A stretch of DNA of 64,000 nucleotides from DAIMFL01 sp964372215. Its GTDB lineage: Bacteria; Pseudomonadota; Alphaproteobacteria; Dongiales; Dongiaceae. Shown piece by piece: positions 7,067-15,895 of this stretch. Made by a program: the position numbers and the translations under genes. The notes under the pieces were generated by a model, which was given only the letters and a program-made list of their open reading frames with translations, was not told the DNA's origin and ran no database searches. The stretch covers positions 23,003-87,002 of the forward strand of contig CAYJQC010000020.1 in NCBI GenBank assembly GCA_964372215.1, given 5' to 3'. Numbering within the stretch: position 1 is the stretch's first letter; every line of letters starts with the position of its first letter.

Positions 7067-9657
7067 GCGCCGCGGCGACAGCCGCCGCCGCGGGCCGCGC
7101 GTCGCAAGGGCAGGGCCGCGCCAACGGCTGGCGCATCGCCCTCGGCCTGGCGCGGCGCGAGCTCCGGGGCGGGGTCCGCGGCTTCCGCATCTTCCTGCTG
7201 TGCCTGATGCTCGGCGTGGCGATCATCGCCGCGGTCGGCTCGCTCTCGGCCTCGGTGGTCGCCGGCATCGCCGCCGACGCCCGCAGCATTCTCGGCGGCG
7301 ACCTCGACATCCGCCTCATCTATCGCCAGGCCAGCGCCGCGCAGCTCGCCGATCTCGCCGCCGCCGGCACGGTGTCGGCGACCCGCGAGAGCCGCGCCAT
7401 GGCGCGGCCGGCCGATCGGGCCGACAGCGCCGAGCGCGTGCTGGTCGAGCTCAAGGCGGTCGACGGCGCCTATCCGCTGTACGGCACGGTGACGCTCGCG
7501 CCCGACATGGCGCTCGGCGACGCGCTGGCGCAGCGCGACGGAACCTGGGGCGCGGTCGCCGACCCGGCGCTGCTGCAACGCCTCGGCCTCGCGGTCGGCG
7601 AGCGGGTGCGCGTCGGCGCCCTCGACTACGAGCTGCGCGCCGCCCTGACCCACGAGCCGGACCGCGGCGGCGGAGTGTTCGCGCTCGGGCCGCGCTTCAT
7701 GGTGGCCCAGGACAGTCTGGAGGCGACCGGGCTGGTGCAGCCGGGCAGCATGATCTACAGCCATTACCGGGTGCGCGTGAACCCGGGGGTCGATGCCGGC
7801 GCGCTGACCGCCCGGCTCGACGCGGACTATCCCGATGCCGGCTGGCGCATCCGCGGCCTCGACGAGGCGGCGCCGGGGGTCAAGCGCTTCGTCGATCGCA
7901 CCGCCATGTTCCTGACCCTGGTCGGGCTGTCGGCGCTGCTGGTCGGCGGGGTCGGCGTCGGCAACGCGGTGCGCGCCTATCTCGACGGCAAGACCGCGAC
8001 CATCGCCGTGCTGAAATGCCTGGGCGCGCCGGCGGCGCTGGTGCGCCGGATCTATCTCGGCCTGGTGGTGGCGCTGGCGCTCGGCGGGATCGCCGCCGGG
8101 CTGGCGCTCGGCGCCGCGGTGCCGGCGGCGCTCGCCGGCCTGCTGGCGGCGCGCTTCGATCTCGCGGTCAGGCCGGGGCTCTATCCCCTGCCGCTCGCCG
8201 AGGCCGCGGTGTTCGGGCTGCTGATCGCCGTCGGCTTCTCGCTCTGGCCGCTGGCGCGCGCCGGCGCGGTGCCGGCCGCCAGCCTGTTCCGCAACCTGGT
8301 GGCGCCGACCGCGCATCGCCCGCGGCTGCGCGATCTCGCGGCGATCCTCGGCGTCGCCCTGCTGCTCGCCGGCTTCACCGTCGCCACCGCCCGCGATCCC
8401 CTGATCGCCGCCGGCTTCGTCGCCGGCGCGCTGGCGGCGCTCGCGCTGTTCCGCGGCGCGGCCATGCTGGTGACCGCGGCGGCGCGCCGGCTCTCGGCCC
8501 GCGCCGGCAACCACCCCGGCCTGCGGCTGGCGCTCGCCAACCTGCACCGGCCCGGCGCGGCGACCGCCAGCGTGGTGCTGTCGCTCGGCCTCGGCTTGAC
8601 CGTGCTGGTGGCGGTGGTGCTGATCCAGGGCAATCTCGGGCGCGAGATCCAGGAGACCCTGCCGGGTGCGGCGCCCTCGTTCTTCTTCATCGACATCCAG
8701 CCGGCCCAGGCGGCCGAGTTCGACGCCCTGGTCGAAGCCCAGCCCGGCGCGGCCGACCTCGAGCGGGTGCCGATGCTGCGCGGCCGGATCACTGCTGTCG
8801 ACGGCGTGCCGGCCAGCCAGGTGACGCCGCGCCCCGACGTCGCCTGGGTGCTGCGGGGCGACCGCGGGATCACCTGGTCGGCGACCCTGCCGCGCGGCAG
8901 CCGGCTGGTCGCCGGCGCCTGGTGGCCGGCCGACTATGCCGGTCCGCCGCTGGTCTCGATGGACGCCGAGGCGGCGGCCGGGCTCGGCCTCGGCCTCGGC
9001 GACACCGTCACCGTCAACCTGCTCGGGCGCGAGTTCACCGCCACCATCGCGGCGCTGCGCGAGGTCGACTGGACCAGCCTCGCCATCAACTTCGTCATGG
9101 TGTTCTCGCCCGGCCTGCTGGAGGCCGCGCCGCAGACCCAGATCGCCACGGTGCGGGTGGCGCCGGACCAGGAACTGGCGCTGCAGCGGGCGGTCACCGA
9201 CCGCTTCCCGAATGTCTCGGCGATCCGGGTCAAGGACGCCCTGGAGTCGGTCAACCGGATCCTGGGCTCGGTCGGGGTCGCGGTCCGGGCGACCGCCTCG
9301 GTCACCCTGGTGGCCGGCGTGCTGGTGCTGGCCGGGGCGGTGGTCGCCGGCCACCGCCGCCGGGTCTACGACGCGGTGGTGCTGAAGGTGCTGGGGGCGA
9401 CCCGGGCCGACGTGGCCCGCGCCTATCTCCTGGAATACGGCCTGCTCGGGCTGGTCACCGCCCTGATCGCCGCCGCCGCCGGCAGCCTGGCCGGCTGGGT
9501 GTTCCTGACCCAGGTGATGGAAGGCAGCTGGACCTTCCTGCCGGGGACGGTGGCGGCGACCGCCGGCCTCGGCGCCGCCGTCACCCTGCTGATCGGGCTG
9601 GCCGGAACCTGGCGGGTGCTCGGCCAGCGGCCGGCGCCGCTGCTGCGAAACGATTGA
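7063..9657 (+). CDS. ybbP: FtsX-family ABC transporter permease, YbbP-like
   Basis: About 864 residues. A TM segment follows RGFRIFLLCLMLGVAIIAAV; a large periplasmic MacB-like domain precedes a first FtsX block (VGLSALLVGGVGVGNAVRAYLDGK, about residue 290) and a second at the C-terminus (ASVTLVAGVLVLAGAVVAGHRRR, KVLGATRADVARAYLLEYG). Two FtsX blocks and about 10 TM segments match COG3127. The frame has no ATG or GTG near the ybbA stop; the only codon that fits tight coupling is CTG at 7063, overlapping that stop (CTGA). A TTG lies at 6967. The start is therefore uncertain. Confidence 0.85.
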   Translation: MSAAATAAAAGRASQGQGRANGWRIALGLARRELRGGVRGFRIFLLCLMLGVAIIAAVGSLSASVVAGIAADARSILGGDLDIRLIYRQASAAQLADLAAAGTVSATRESRAMARPADRADSAERVLVELKAVDGAYPLYGTVTLAPDMALGDALAQRDGTWGAVADPALLQRLGLAVGERVRVGALDYELRAALTHEPDRGGGVFALGPRFMVAQDSLEATGLVQPGSMIYSHYRVRVNPGVDAGALTARLDADYPDAGWRIRGLDEAAPGVKRFVDRTAMFLTLVGLSALLVGGVGVGNAVRAYLDGKTATIAVLKCLGAPAALVRRIYLGLVVALALGGIAAGLALGAAVPAALAGLLAARFDLAVRPGLYPLPLAEAAVFGLLIAVGFSLWPLARAGAVPAASLFRNLVAPTAHRPRLRDLAAILGVALLLAGFTVATARDPLIAAGFVAGALAALALFRGAAMLVTAAARRLSARAGNHPGLRLALANLHRPGAATASVVLSLGLGLTVLVAVVLIQGNLGREIQETLPGAAPSFFFIDIQPAQAAEFDALVEAQPGAADLERVPMLRGRITAVDGVPASQVTPRPDVAWVLRGDRGITWSATLPRGSRLVAGAWWPADYAGPPLVSMDAEAAAGLGLGLGDTVTVNLLGREFTATIAALREVDWTSLAINFVMVFSPGLLEAAPQTQIATVRVAPDQELALQRAVTDRFPNVSAIRVKDALESVNRILGSVGVAVRATASVTLVAGVLVLAGAVVAGHRRRVYDAVVLKVLGATRADVARAYLLEYGLLGLVTALIAAAAGSLAGWVFLTQVMEGSWTFLPGTVAATAGLGAAVTLLIGLAGTWRVLGQRPAPLLRND

Positions 9658-9695
9658 AACGGCGTAACAATCGGTCCCGGCCCGTCCGATTCCGG

Positions 9696-9723
9696 TTGAA
9701 TCGGCGGCGCCGGCACCTAATAT
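9696..9723 (+). promoter_or_regulatory. Sigma-70-type promoter for the Bax inhibitor-1 gene
   Basis: TTGAAT at 9696-9701, a 16-bp spacer and TAATAT at 9718-9723. The ATG of the next gene is about 40 bp downstream, and AGAGGGA provides a ribosome binding site. AT-rich boxes like these stand out in this very GC-rich sequence. This is a pattern match only. Confidence 0.5.
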
Positions 9724-9763
9724 CAGTGTCGATTTTTCAGCACTGGACCTCAGAGGGACAGAC

Positions 9764-10483
9764 ATGGCCATCGGACCCAATCGGACTTATGCGACCCGCG
9801 GCGCTGCGGCGGCGACCGACATCGATGTCGGGCTGCGCCAGTACATGCTGCGGGTCTACAACTACATGTCGGGCGGGCTGGCGCTGACCGGCGTCGTCGC
9901 CTACCTCGTCGGCACCAACGAAACGATGCTGCAGGCGATCTACGGCACGCCGCTGCGCTGGGTCGTGATGCTGGCGCCGCTCGGCTTCGTGCTGTTCTTC
10001 AGCGTCCGCATCAACAAAATGTCGGCGGGCGCGGCGCAGGCCGTGTTCTGGGCCTTCGCCGCGGCGATGGGCTTGTCGCTGTCCTACATCTTCGCGGTCT
10101 ATACCGGCGCCTCGATCACCCGGGTGTTCTTCATCACCGCCGGCACCTTCGCGGCGATGAGCCTGTACGGCTACACCACCAAGCGCGACCTGACCGCCTG
10201 GGGCTCGTTCCTGTTCATGGGCCTGATCGGCATCATCATCGCGATGGTGGTGAACCTGTTCCTGCAGAGCTCGGCGCTCAACTTTGCCGTGTCGGTCATC
10301 GGCGTGCTGGTGTTCGTCGGCCTGACCGCCTACGACACCCAGAAGATCAAGGAGATGTATATTGAGAGCGACGGCGCCGCCGTGATGACCAAGAAGGCCA
10401 TCATGGGCGCGCTCAATCTCTATCTCGACTTCATCAACCTGTTCATCATGCTGCTGCGCCTGTTCGGCAGCATGCGGCAGTAA
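9764..10483 (+). CDS. Bax inhibitor-1 / YccA family membrane protein
   Basis: 239 residues with seven predicted TM helices starting near residue 36 and the family signature TAYDTQKIKEMY (about residue 188) followed by a last helix LYLDFINLFIMLLRLFG. Bacterial BI-1 proteins are pH-sensitive calcium leak channels or modulators of the FtsH protease; which applies here is unknown. It is a single-gene unit with its own promoter and a strong terminator. Confidence 0.95.
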   Translation: MAIGPNRTYATRGAAAATDIDVGLRQYMLRVYNYMSGGLALTGVVAYLVGTNETMLQAIYGTPLRWVVMLAPLGFVLFFSVRINKMSAGAAQAVFWAFAAAMGLSLSYIFAVYTGASITRVFFITAGTFAAMSLYGYTTKRDLTAWGSFLFMGLIGIIIAMVVNLFLQSSALNFAVSVIGVLVFVGLTAYDTQKIKEMYIESDGAAVMTKKAIMGALNLYLDFINLFIMLLRLFGSMRQ

Positions 10484-10509
10484 TCCCTCGGGGAAACGCC
10501 CGTTACGGC

Positions 10510-10538
10510 AACGCCCGGGACCTCTGGTCCCGGGCGTT
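10510..10538 (+). terminator. Rho-independent-type terminator after the BI-1 gene
   Basis: A perfect 13-bp stem (AACGCCCGGGACC / GGTCCCGGGCGTT) with a 3-nt loop starts 26 bp after the stop codon and is followed by CTGCATTTCC. The U-tract is weak, but stem strength and position fit termination. Confidence 0.8.
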
Positions 10539-10806
10539 CTGCATTTCCGGCGCGGCATCAGCCCGCCGCTTCCGGTCGGTCTGCCGTGTCAATCCGTCAA
10601 ATATGTTGAGCGCGTACGGCGGCGGCCGCCGGCCAATGTGCAAGCCCGCGGCGGTGGCCGGCTTGTCAGGGGTGTTCAACATGCTAAGCTCGCCGATGCG
10701 GATCCCATCGTCGCATCGATGGCGGGGCCGCAATTCCGGACAATGAACGGTCCGGGTCCGGGGGCGCGATTGCCGCCGGCCCGCGCAAGGGGGACCCAGG
10801 ACGAGC
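10539..10806. other. Intergenic region before the pot operon, with a possible promoter
   Basis: No coding sequence is supported. TTGTCA (10662-10667), 16 bp and TAAGCT (10684-10689) form a moderate sigma-70-like promoter about 120 bp before potA. The remaining sequence holds nothing I recognise. Confidence 0.4.
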
Positions 10807-11991
10807 ATGCCGGGCGCAGCCGCTCCCGCCGCCGCGGCGGCGACCGTAGAGCCTGGGGCCGCCGCCGGCGGCGCCATGCCGCCGGACATCGAATTCGCCG
10901 CGGTCTCCAAGCGCTTCGGCGAGGTGGTCGCGGTCGACCGCGTTAGCTTCAGCATCCCGCCCGGCGCCTTCCATTCGTTTCTCGGGCCGTCCGGCTGCGG
11001 CAAGACCACCTCGCTCCGGCTGGTCGCCGGGTTCGAGCAGCCGAGCGCGGGCGACGTGATGATCGGCGGCGTCTCCATGGTCGGGGTTCCCGCCTTCCGC
11101 CGCCCGGTCAACATGGTGTTCCAGCACTACGCGCTGTTCCCCCATTTCGACGTCGCCGACAACATCGGCTACGGCCTCAGGCAGCGCCGGCCGCGCCCGG
11201 ACCGGGCCGAGATCGCCCGCCGGGTCGACGAGATGCTGGAGCTGGTGCGCCTGCCCGGCATGCGGCAACGCCGCATCTGGGAGCTGTCGGGCGGCCAGCA
11301 GCAGCGGGTGGCCCTGGCCCGCGCCCTGATCAACAAGCCGACCGTGCTGCTGCTCGACGAGCCGCTGGCGGCGCTCGACCGCAAGCTCCGGCGCGAGATG
11401 CAGATGGAGCTGCAGAACCTGCAGCGCGAGGTCGGCATCACCTTCGTCCTGGTCACTCACGACCAGGAGGAGGCGCTGTCGATGAGCGACACTATCGGCA
11501 TCATGCGCGACGGCCAGGTGGTGCAGCATGGCAGCCCGCGCCAGCTCTACGACGCGCCGGTGTCACGCTACGTCGCCGACTTCGTCGGCGAGTCGAACTT
11601 CTTTCCCGGCGCCGTGATGGCGGCCGACGCGCAGGGCGCGCGCCTGCGCCTGGCCGACGGCACCGTGCTCGGCGGGCGCCATGCCGAGGGCGGCCGCAGC
11701 CTGGTCGGCGAGGCCCAGGGCGTCGTCGCCGTGCGGCCCGAGATGGTCGAGCTGTGGGAGCCGGCGGTGCGGCGCGACGGCGCGCCCTATGACGGCGTCT
11801 TTCAGGGCCGCATCCAGAACCGCATCTATCTCGGCGACCAGACCGAGTTCAGCATCGCGACCGCCGGCCTGGGGCCGGTGCTGGTGCGCGCGCCGAAGAC
11901 CTCGGCGGTGGTCGTGCGCGGCCTCGGCCAGGGCCAGGAGGTCATGCTCGGCTGGCGCCGCGATGCCGCGCTGGCGTTGATGGATACTTAG
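10807..11991 (+). CDS. potA: Polyamine-type ABC transporter ATP-binding protein
   Basis: 394 residues. Walker A GPSGCGKTT, signature LSGGQQQRVALARAL, Walker B VLLLDEPLAALDRKL and a C-terminal TOBE domain (GVVAVRPEMVELWEP, GRIQNRIYLGDQTEFSI) give the architecture of PotA/CysA-type importers. It heads a four-gene cassette with a TAT-exported binding protein and two permeases. The Ala-rich first 23 residues are unusual; a later ATG at 10876 exists but lacks a ribosome binding site, whereas AGGA precedes 10807. Spermidine/putrescine uptake is the family default; other cationic solutes are possible. Confidence 0.88.
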   Translation: MPGAAAPAAAAATVEPGAAAGGAMPPDIEFAAVSKRFGEVVAVDRVSFSIPPGAFHSFLGPSGCGKTTSLRLVAGFEQPSAGDVMIGGVSMVGVPAFRRPVNMVFQHYALFPHFDVADNIGYGLRQRRPRPDRAEIARRVDEMLELVRLPGMRQRRIWELSGGQQQRVALARALINKPTVLLLDEPLAALDRKLRREMQMELQNLQREVGITFVLVTHDQEEALSMSDTIGIMRDGQVVQHGSPRQLYDAPVSRYVADFVGESNFFPGAVMAADAQGARLRLADGTVLGGRHAEGGRSLVGEAQGVVAVRPEMVELWEPAVRRDGAPYDGVFQGRIQNRIYLGDQTEFSIATAGLGPVLVRAPKTSAVVVRGLGQGQEVMLGWRRDAALALMDT

Positions 11992-12134
11992 GCGAAGGGA
12001 CAGGAATCGTCCGCGGGCGCCGACCGCCCGCGGATGCAAGTCCGGCCGACGCAAGCGCCGGGAAGAGTCGGAACGGAGTCACAAACGATTGGGTCGCTCC
12101 GCCGCGCGGGGCGCCCAGCGCAAGGGAGACCAAG

Positions 12135-13274
12135 ATGGATCGCAAGGAATTCATGCATCAGCTTCGCCGCTATCAGCGCGGCTCGATTTCGCGCCGTCAA
12201 TTCCTGGGCACCACCGGCCTGGGCCTGGCGACCGCGGTGCTGGCGAGCGCCATGCCCAGCCTCGGGCGCGGCGGGCAGGCCCGGGCAGCCGGCGAACTCG
12301 GGGACCGGGTTTCGATCGCGACCTGGCCGAACTATTTCGACCCGGCGAACTACGAGGCCTTCACCAAGGAGACCGGCGTCGCCATCGATGATGCCGCGTT
12401 CGGCTCCAACGAGGAGATGCTGGCGAAGCTGCAGGCCGGGGGCACCGGCTGGGACGTGTTCGTGCCGACCAACTACACTATCAGCACCTATGTCGATCTC
12501 GACCTGATCGAGCCCTTGGACCTGTCGCTGCTGCCGAACTACGACCCGACCTCGGTCGAGTCGCGCTTCGCCGACGCCGGTACCGTCAATGGGACGGTCT
12601 ACGCCGTGTCGAAGAACTGGGGCACCACCGGCTACGCGGTCAACACTGCCAAGGTCACGGAGAAGATGACGTCCTGGAAGCAGTTCTGGGACCTGACCAT
12701 GGACAAGTACAGCGGCCGCACCATGGTCCATGACTATCAGCTCACCACGATCGGCAACGCGCTGAAGTATTTCGGCTATTCCTTCAACTCGATCGACCCG
12801 GCGGAACTCGCCCAGGCCGAGGAGCTGCTGATCAAGGCGAAGCCGCATCTGTTCGCGATCTCCAGCGACTACCAGCCATCGATGCGCAGCGGCGACGCCT
12901 GGATGACCGTGTGCTGGACCGGGGACGGCAAGCAGATGAACAGCGACATCCCGGAGATCGACTACATCCTCGGCAGCGAAGGCGGTGAGTTGTGGTCCGA
13001 CTTCTACGCGGTGCCGAAGGGCGCGCCGCACCGCGCCGCCGGTTACGCGCTCATCGACTATCTCGTGACGCCCGAGGTCAACGCGAAGGAGGTGCTGTTC
13101 CACGGCTATCCCTCGGCCGATGCCCGCACCAACAAGTTGCTGCCGAAGGAGATCCTGGAGGATCCGATCCTCTATCCGGCGGCCGAGCTGCTGGCGCCGC
13201 TGGAGTTCGGCGCGGCCGCGACCCTGACCGATCCGCTGCGGGCCGAGATCATGGCCCGCTTCAAGTCGGCCTGA
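12135..13274 (+). CDS. potD: Periplasmic spermidine/putrescine-type binding protein, TAT-exported
   Basis: 379 residues. The N-terminus has SRRQFLG followed by a hydrophobic stretch GLGLATAVLASAMP, a twin-arginine signal peptide, so it is exported folded. The mature part begins with ISIATWPNYFDP-like sequence (VSIATWPNYFDPANYEAF) and contains GTTGYAVN, the hallmark of PotD/PotF proteins. It delivers the ligand to PotB/PotC. It follows potA by 143 bp and has GGGAGACC ahead of ATG. The exact ligand is not determinable from sequence. Confidence 0.88.
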   Translation: MDRKEFMHQLRRYQRGSISRRQFLGTTGLGLATAVLASAMPSLGRGGQARAAGELGDRVSIATWPNYFDPANYEAFTKETGVAIDDAAFGSNEEMLAKLQAGGTGWDVFVPTNYTISTYVDLDLIEPLDLSLLPNYDPTSVESRFADAGTVNGTVYAVSKNWGTTGYAVNTAKVTEKMTSWKQFWDLTMDKYSGRTMVHDYQLTTIGNALKYFGYSFNSIDPAELAQAEELLIKAKPHLFAISSDYQPSMRSGDAWMTVCWTGDGKQMNSDIPEIDYILGSEGGELWSDFYAVPKGAPHRAAGYALIDYLVTPEVNAKEVLFHGYPSADARTNKLLPKEILEDPILYPAAELLAPLEFGAAATLTDPLRAEIMARFKSA

Positions 13275-13290
13275 GCGGGCGCTGCAACAC

Positions 13291-13388
13291 CCCCCACCCT
13301 AACCCTCCCCCACAAGGGGGGAGGGGATCCGACCGAGACCCGGAAAGATTCTCCCTCCCCCTCGATGGGGGAGGGTCGGGGTGGGGGC
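13291..13388. repeat. Palindromic C/G-tract intergenic element
   Basis: A ~98-bp imperfect inverted repeat between potD and potB. The outer arms are CCCCCACCCT...GGGGTGGGGG and each half contains its own small hairpin built of CCCTCCCC / GGGGAGGG. The core matches the shorter element at 1150-1198, indicating a dispersed REP-like family. Its position after the binding-protein gene suggests it may protect or attenuate the upstream mRNA. Confidence 0.75.
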
Positions 13389-13424
13389 GAGCAGCCGATT
13401 TGGCGACAGAGTGTTCGAGCTCCA

Positions 13425-14318
13425 ATGACATCCAGCACCGCCATCCCCGTGGCCGTCGCCGCCGAAGACCGGCGCCGGCGGCTCGTGACCGCGCTGCTGC
13501 TGGCGCCGAGCACGCTGTGGTTCCTGCTGTTGCTGCTGCTGCCGCTCGCCGTCATCGTGGTGTTCAGCTTCGGCGAGCGCGGGCCGGCCGGCGGCTATCA
13601 GCCGGCCTTCAGCCTCGCCAACTACCTGAACCTGCCGGCGCGCTGGGCGGCGTTCAAGAACACTCTGGTGCTGGCGCCGGCCGGCACCCTCATCAGCCTG
13701 GTCGCCGCCTATCCGCTCGCCTACTACCTGGCGGTCAAGGCCGACCGCCGGGTGAAGCTGATGCTGCTGGTGCTGGTCATCGTGCCGTTCTGGACCAGCT
13801 TCCTGATCCGGATCTACGCCTGGATGATCATCCTGGGCGGTCGCGGCCTGCCGTCGCTGATCGCTTGGGCGGGGCTCGGCGACGTGCAGCTCATCAACAC
13901 GCCGTTCGCCGTGCTGATCGGCATCGTCTACGGCTATCTGCCGCTGATGGTGTTCCCGATCTATGTCAGCCTGGAACGGCTCGACAAGCGGCTGCTCGAG
14001 GCCTCCGACGATCTCGGCGCCAGCCCGCGCCGCACCTTCTTGCAGGTCACCCTGCCGTTGTCGGCACCCGGCGTCGTCACCGGCTGCATGCTGGTCTTCA
14101 TCCTGCTGATGGGCGAGTACCTGATCCCGCAGCTCCTGGGCGGCGGCAAGGTGTTCTTCATCGGCAACGCGCTGGTCGATTTGTTCCTGCAGTCGCGCAA
14201 CTGGCCGTTCGGCTCGGCGGTCGCGGTCGCCCTGGTCGTCATCATGCTGGTCACCGTCACGTTCTACCTGCGGGCGACCCGGCGCGGCGGCGGCGCGCGC
14301 GACGTTTCCCTGATGTAG
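13425..14318 (+). CDS. potB: Polyamine-type ABC transporter permease
   Basis: 297 residues with six predicted TM segments, the first LLLAPSTLWFLLLLLLPLAV. The EAA loop reads LLEASDDLGASPRRTFLQVTLP (about residues 188-209), the contact site for PotA. The C-terminal GEYLIPQLLGGG is characteristic of PotB. The start at 13425 immediately follows the palindromic element. It forms the heterodimeric channel with the next gene. Confidence 0.9.
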   Translation: MTSSTAIPVAVAAEDRRRRLVTALLLAPSTLWFLLLLLLPLAVIVVFSFGERGPAGGYQPAFSLANYLNLPARWAAFKNTLVLAPAGTLISLVAAYPLAYYLAVKADRRVKLMLLVLVIVPFWTSFLIRIYAWMIILGGRGLPSLIAWAGLGDVQLINTPFAVLIGIVYGYLPLMVFPIYVSLERLDKRLLEASDDLGASPRRTFLQVTLPLSAPGVVTGCMLVFILLMGEYLIPQLLGGGKVFFIGNALVDLFLQSRNWPFGSAVAVALVVIMLVTVTFYLRATRRGGGARDVSLM

Positions 14319-14328
14319 TCGCCAACCG

Positions 14329-15153
14329 ATGCGCGTCTATGCCGCCTTCGTCTATTTGTTCCTGTACGGCCCGATCGCACTGATCGTGGTGTTCAGCTTC
14401 AATTCCGGCCGCTATGTCGGCGACATGCAGGGCCTGTCGCTGCAATGGTACGGCAAGGCCTTCGGCAATCCCTTCATGATGGAGGCGCTGCAGAACAGCG
14501 TCATGATCGCCGCCACCGCGGCGACGCTCGCCACCCTGTTCGGCACCGCGGCGGCGCTGGTGATGCAGCGGATGCGCGGCTGGTTCCGCCTGGTCTTCGA
14601 CGGCTTCACCTATGTCGCCATCATGGTGCCGGGCATCGTCATCGGCATTTCGACGCTGATCGCGATGGTGATCTCGTTCGACGCGGTCAACGGCATGCTC
14701 GCGGCCCTGTGGCCGGGCGAGGCGCCGCCCTCGCTCGCCTTCGGCTACGGCTCGGTGGTCGCCGCCCACACCCTGTTCACCATGGCGCTGGTCATCGTCA
14801 TCGTGCGCGCCCGCATCACCGGCATGGACCGGGCGCTGATCGAGGCCTCGGCCGACCTCTACGCGACGCCCTGGCGCACCTTCTACCAGGTGACCCTGCC
14901 GCAGATCCTGCCGGCGGTGATCGCCGGCTTCCTGCTCAGCTTCACCTTCAGCTTCGACGACTACGTGGTCGCAAGCTGGGTCTACGGCTCGACCACCACC
15001 TTGCCGATCTACGTGTTCTCGTCGATTCGCCGCGGGGTCACGCCGGAGATCAACGCCATCGGCACGGCGGTGCTGGCGGTTTCCCTGATTCTCCTGTTCG
15101 GCACGCAATTCCTGCTGCGCCGCGGCCAGAACCGCGCGCGCAAGGGCGCCTGA
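14329..15153 (+). CDS. potC: Polyamine-type ABC transporter permease
   Basis: 274 residues, six TM segments. The EAA loop LIEASADLYATPWRTFYQVTLP is intact, and FTFSFDDYVVASWVYGS is the PotC-type motif near the C-terminus. The gene starts 10 bp after potB and completes the importer. The N-terminal sequence YGPIALIVVFSFNSG is typical of the family. Confidence 0.9.
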   Translation: MRVYAAFVYLFLYGPIALIVVFSFNSGRYVGDMQGLSLQWYGKAFGNPFMMEALQNSVMIAATAATLATLFGTAAALVMQRMRGWFRLVFDGFTYVAIMVPGIVIGISTLIAMVISFDAVNGMLAALWPGEAPPSLAFGYGSVVAAHTLFTMALVIVIVRARITGMDRALIEASADLYATPWRTFYQVTLPQILPAVIAGFLLSFTFSFDDYVVASWVYGSTTTLPIYVFSSIRRGVTPEINAIGTAVLAVSLILLFGTQFLLRRGQNRARKGA

Positions 15154-15222
15154 CCCGGAGGCGCTTGACAAGCCGCCCGCCGCCGCCGTCATCATCTTCG
15201 TCGCAACAGGGAGGTTCCACGA

Positions 15223-15852
15223 ATGTACAGGCTTTACTGGTCGGCCGGCAGCGCGGCGATGGCGCCGCACGCGGTTCTCGAGGAGATCGGCGCCCGCTAC
15301 GAGCTGTTCGAACTGAACCTCGGCGCCGGCCAGCAGAACGATCCCGAGTATCTCAAGCTCAACCCGAACGCGCGGGTACCGACCCTGGTGATCGACGGCA
15401 AGGACGCGATGTTCGAATCGGCGGCGATCTGCATGTATCTCGCCGACCGCCATCCCGACGCCGGCCTCGCGCCGGCGCTCGACGATCCCGCGCGCGGCCG
15501 CTATCTGCAGTGGCTGACCTATCTGTCCAACACCCTGCAGCCGGCCTGCCTGCGCTTCTATTATCCGGACCGGCACACCACCAATCCCGCCCATGGGCCC
15601 GAGATCGTCGCCAAGGCGCGCGAGGAAATCGCCGCGGTCTGGGACCGCCTCGACCAGGCGATCGGTGCCGGGCCCTACATGCTGGGCGACAGGTTCAGCG
15701 CCTGCGACCTCTACCTCCACATGCTGTCGACCTGGCAGGATGCGGTGCCGGGGCTGTACGACCGCTGCGCCAACGTGAAGCGCCTGGTCGATCTGGTGAA
15801 CGTGCGGCCGGCGGTCGTCAACATCATGCGCAAGAACGGGCTGGCGGCATGA
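15223..15852 (+). CDS. Glutathione S-transferase family protein
   Basis: 209 residues. The N-terminal thioredoxin-like domain (YRLYWSAGSAAMAPHAVLEEIG) with the cis-Pro motif RVPTLVIDG and FESAAICMYLADRH, followed by an all-helical C-terminal domain containing YMLGDRFSACDLYLHML, is the standard GST layout. It is cytosolic and likely conjugates or reduces small electrophiles. It follows potC by 69 bp and carries GGGAGG before ATG; a link to polyamine metabolism (for example glutathionylspermidine) would be speculation. Confidence 0.9.
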   Translation: MYRLYWSAGSAAMAPHAVLEEIGARYELFELNLGAGQQNDPEYLKLNPNARVPTLVIDGKDAMFESAAICMYLADRHPDAGLAPALDDPARGRYLQWLTYLSNTLQPACLRFYYPDRHTTNPAHGPEIVAKAREEIAAVWDRLDQAIGAGPYMLGDRFSACDLYLHMLSTWQDAVPGLYDRCANVKRLVDLVNVRPAVVNIMRKNGLAA

Positions 15853-15895
15853 GCCGCCGCACCCGCTCGACGCGACCCGCCAGGAAGCGGCTGCG

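Noticed and set aside
6757..9780. A 1007-codon minus-strand frame opposite ybbA-ybbP
   Set aside because: Composition is His/Arg/Gln/Gly-rich with no motif, and it mirrors the well-supported ybbP coding frame.
13291..13388. CRISPR-like array
   Set aside because: There is one inverted repeat, not regularly spaced direct repeats with unique spacers. No CRISPR array or cas gene was seen in the window.
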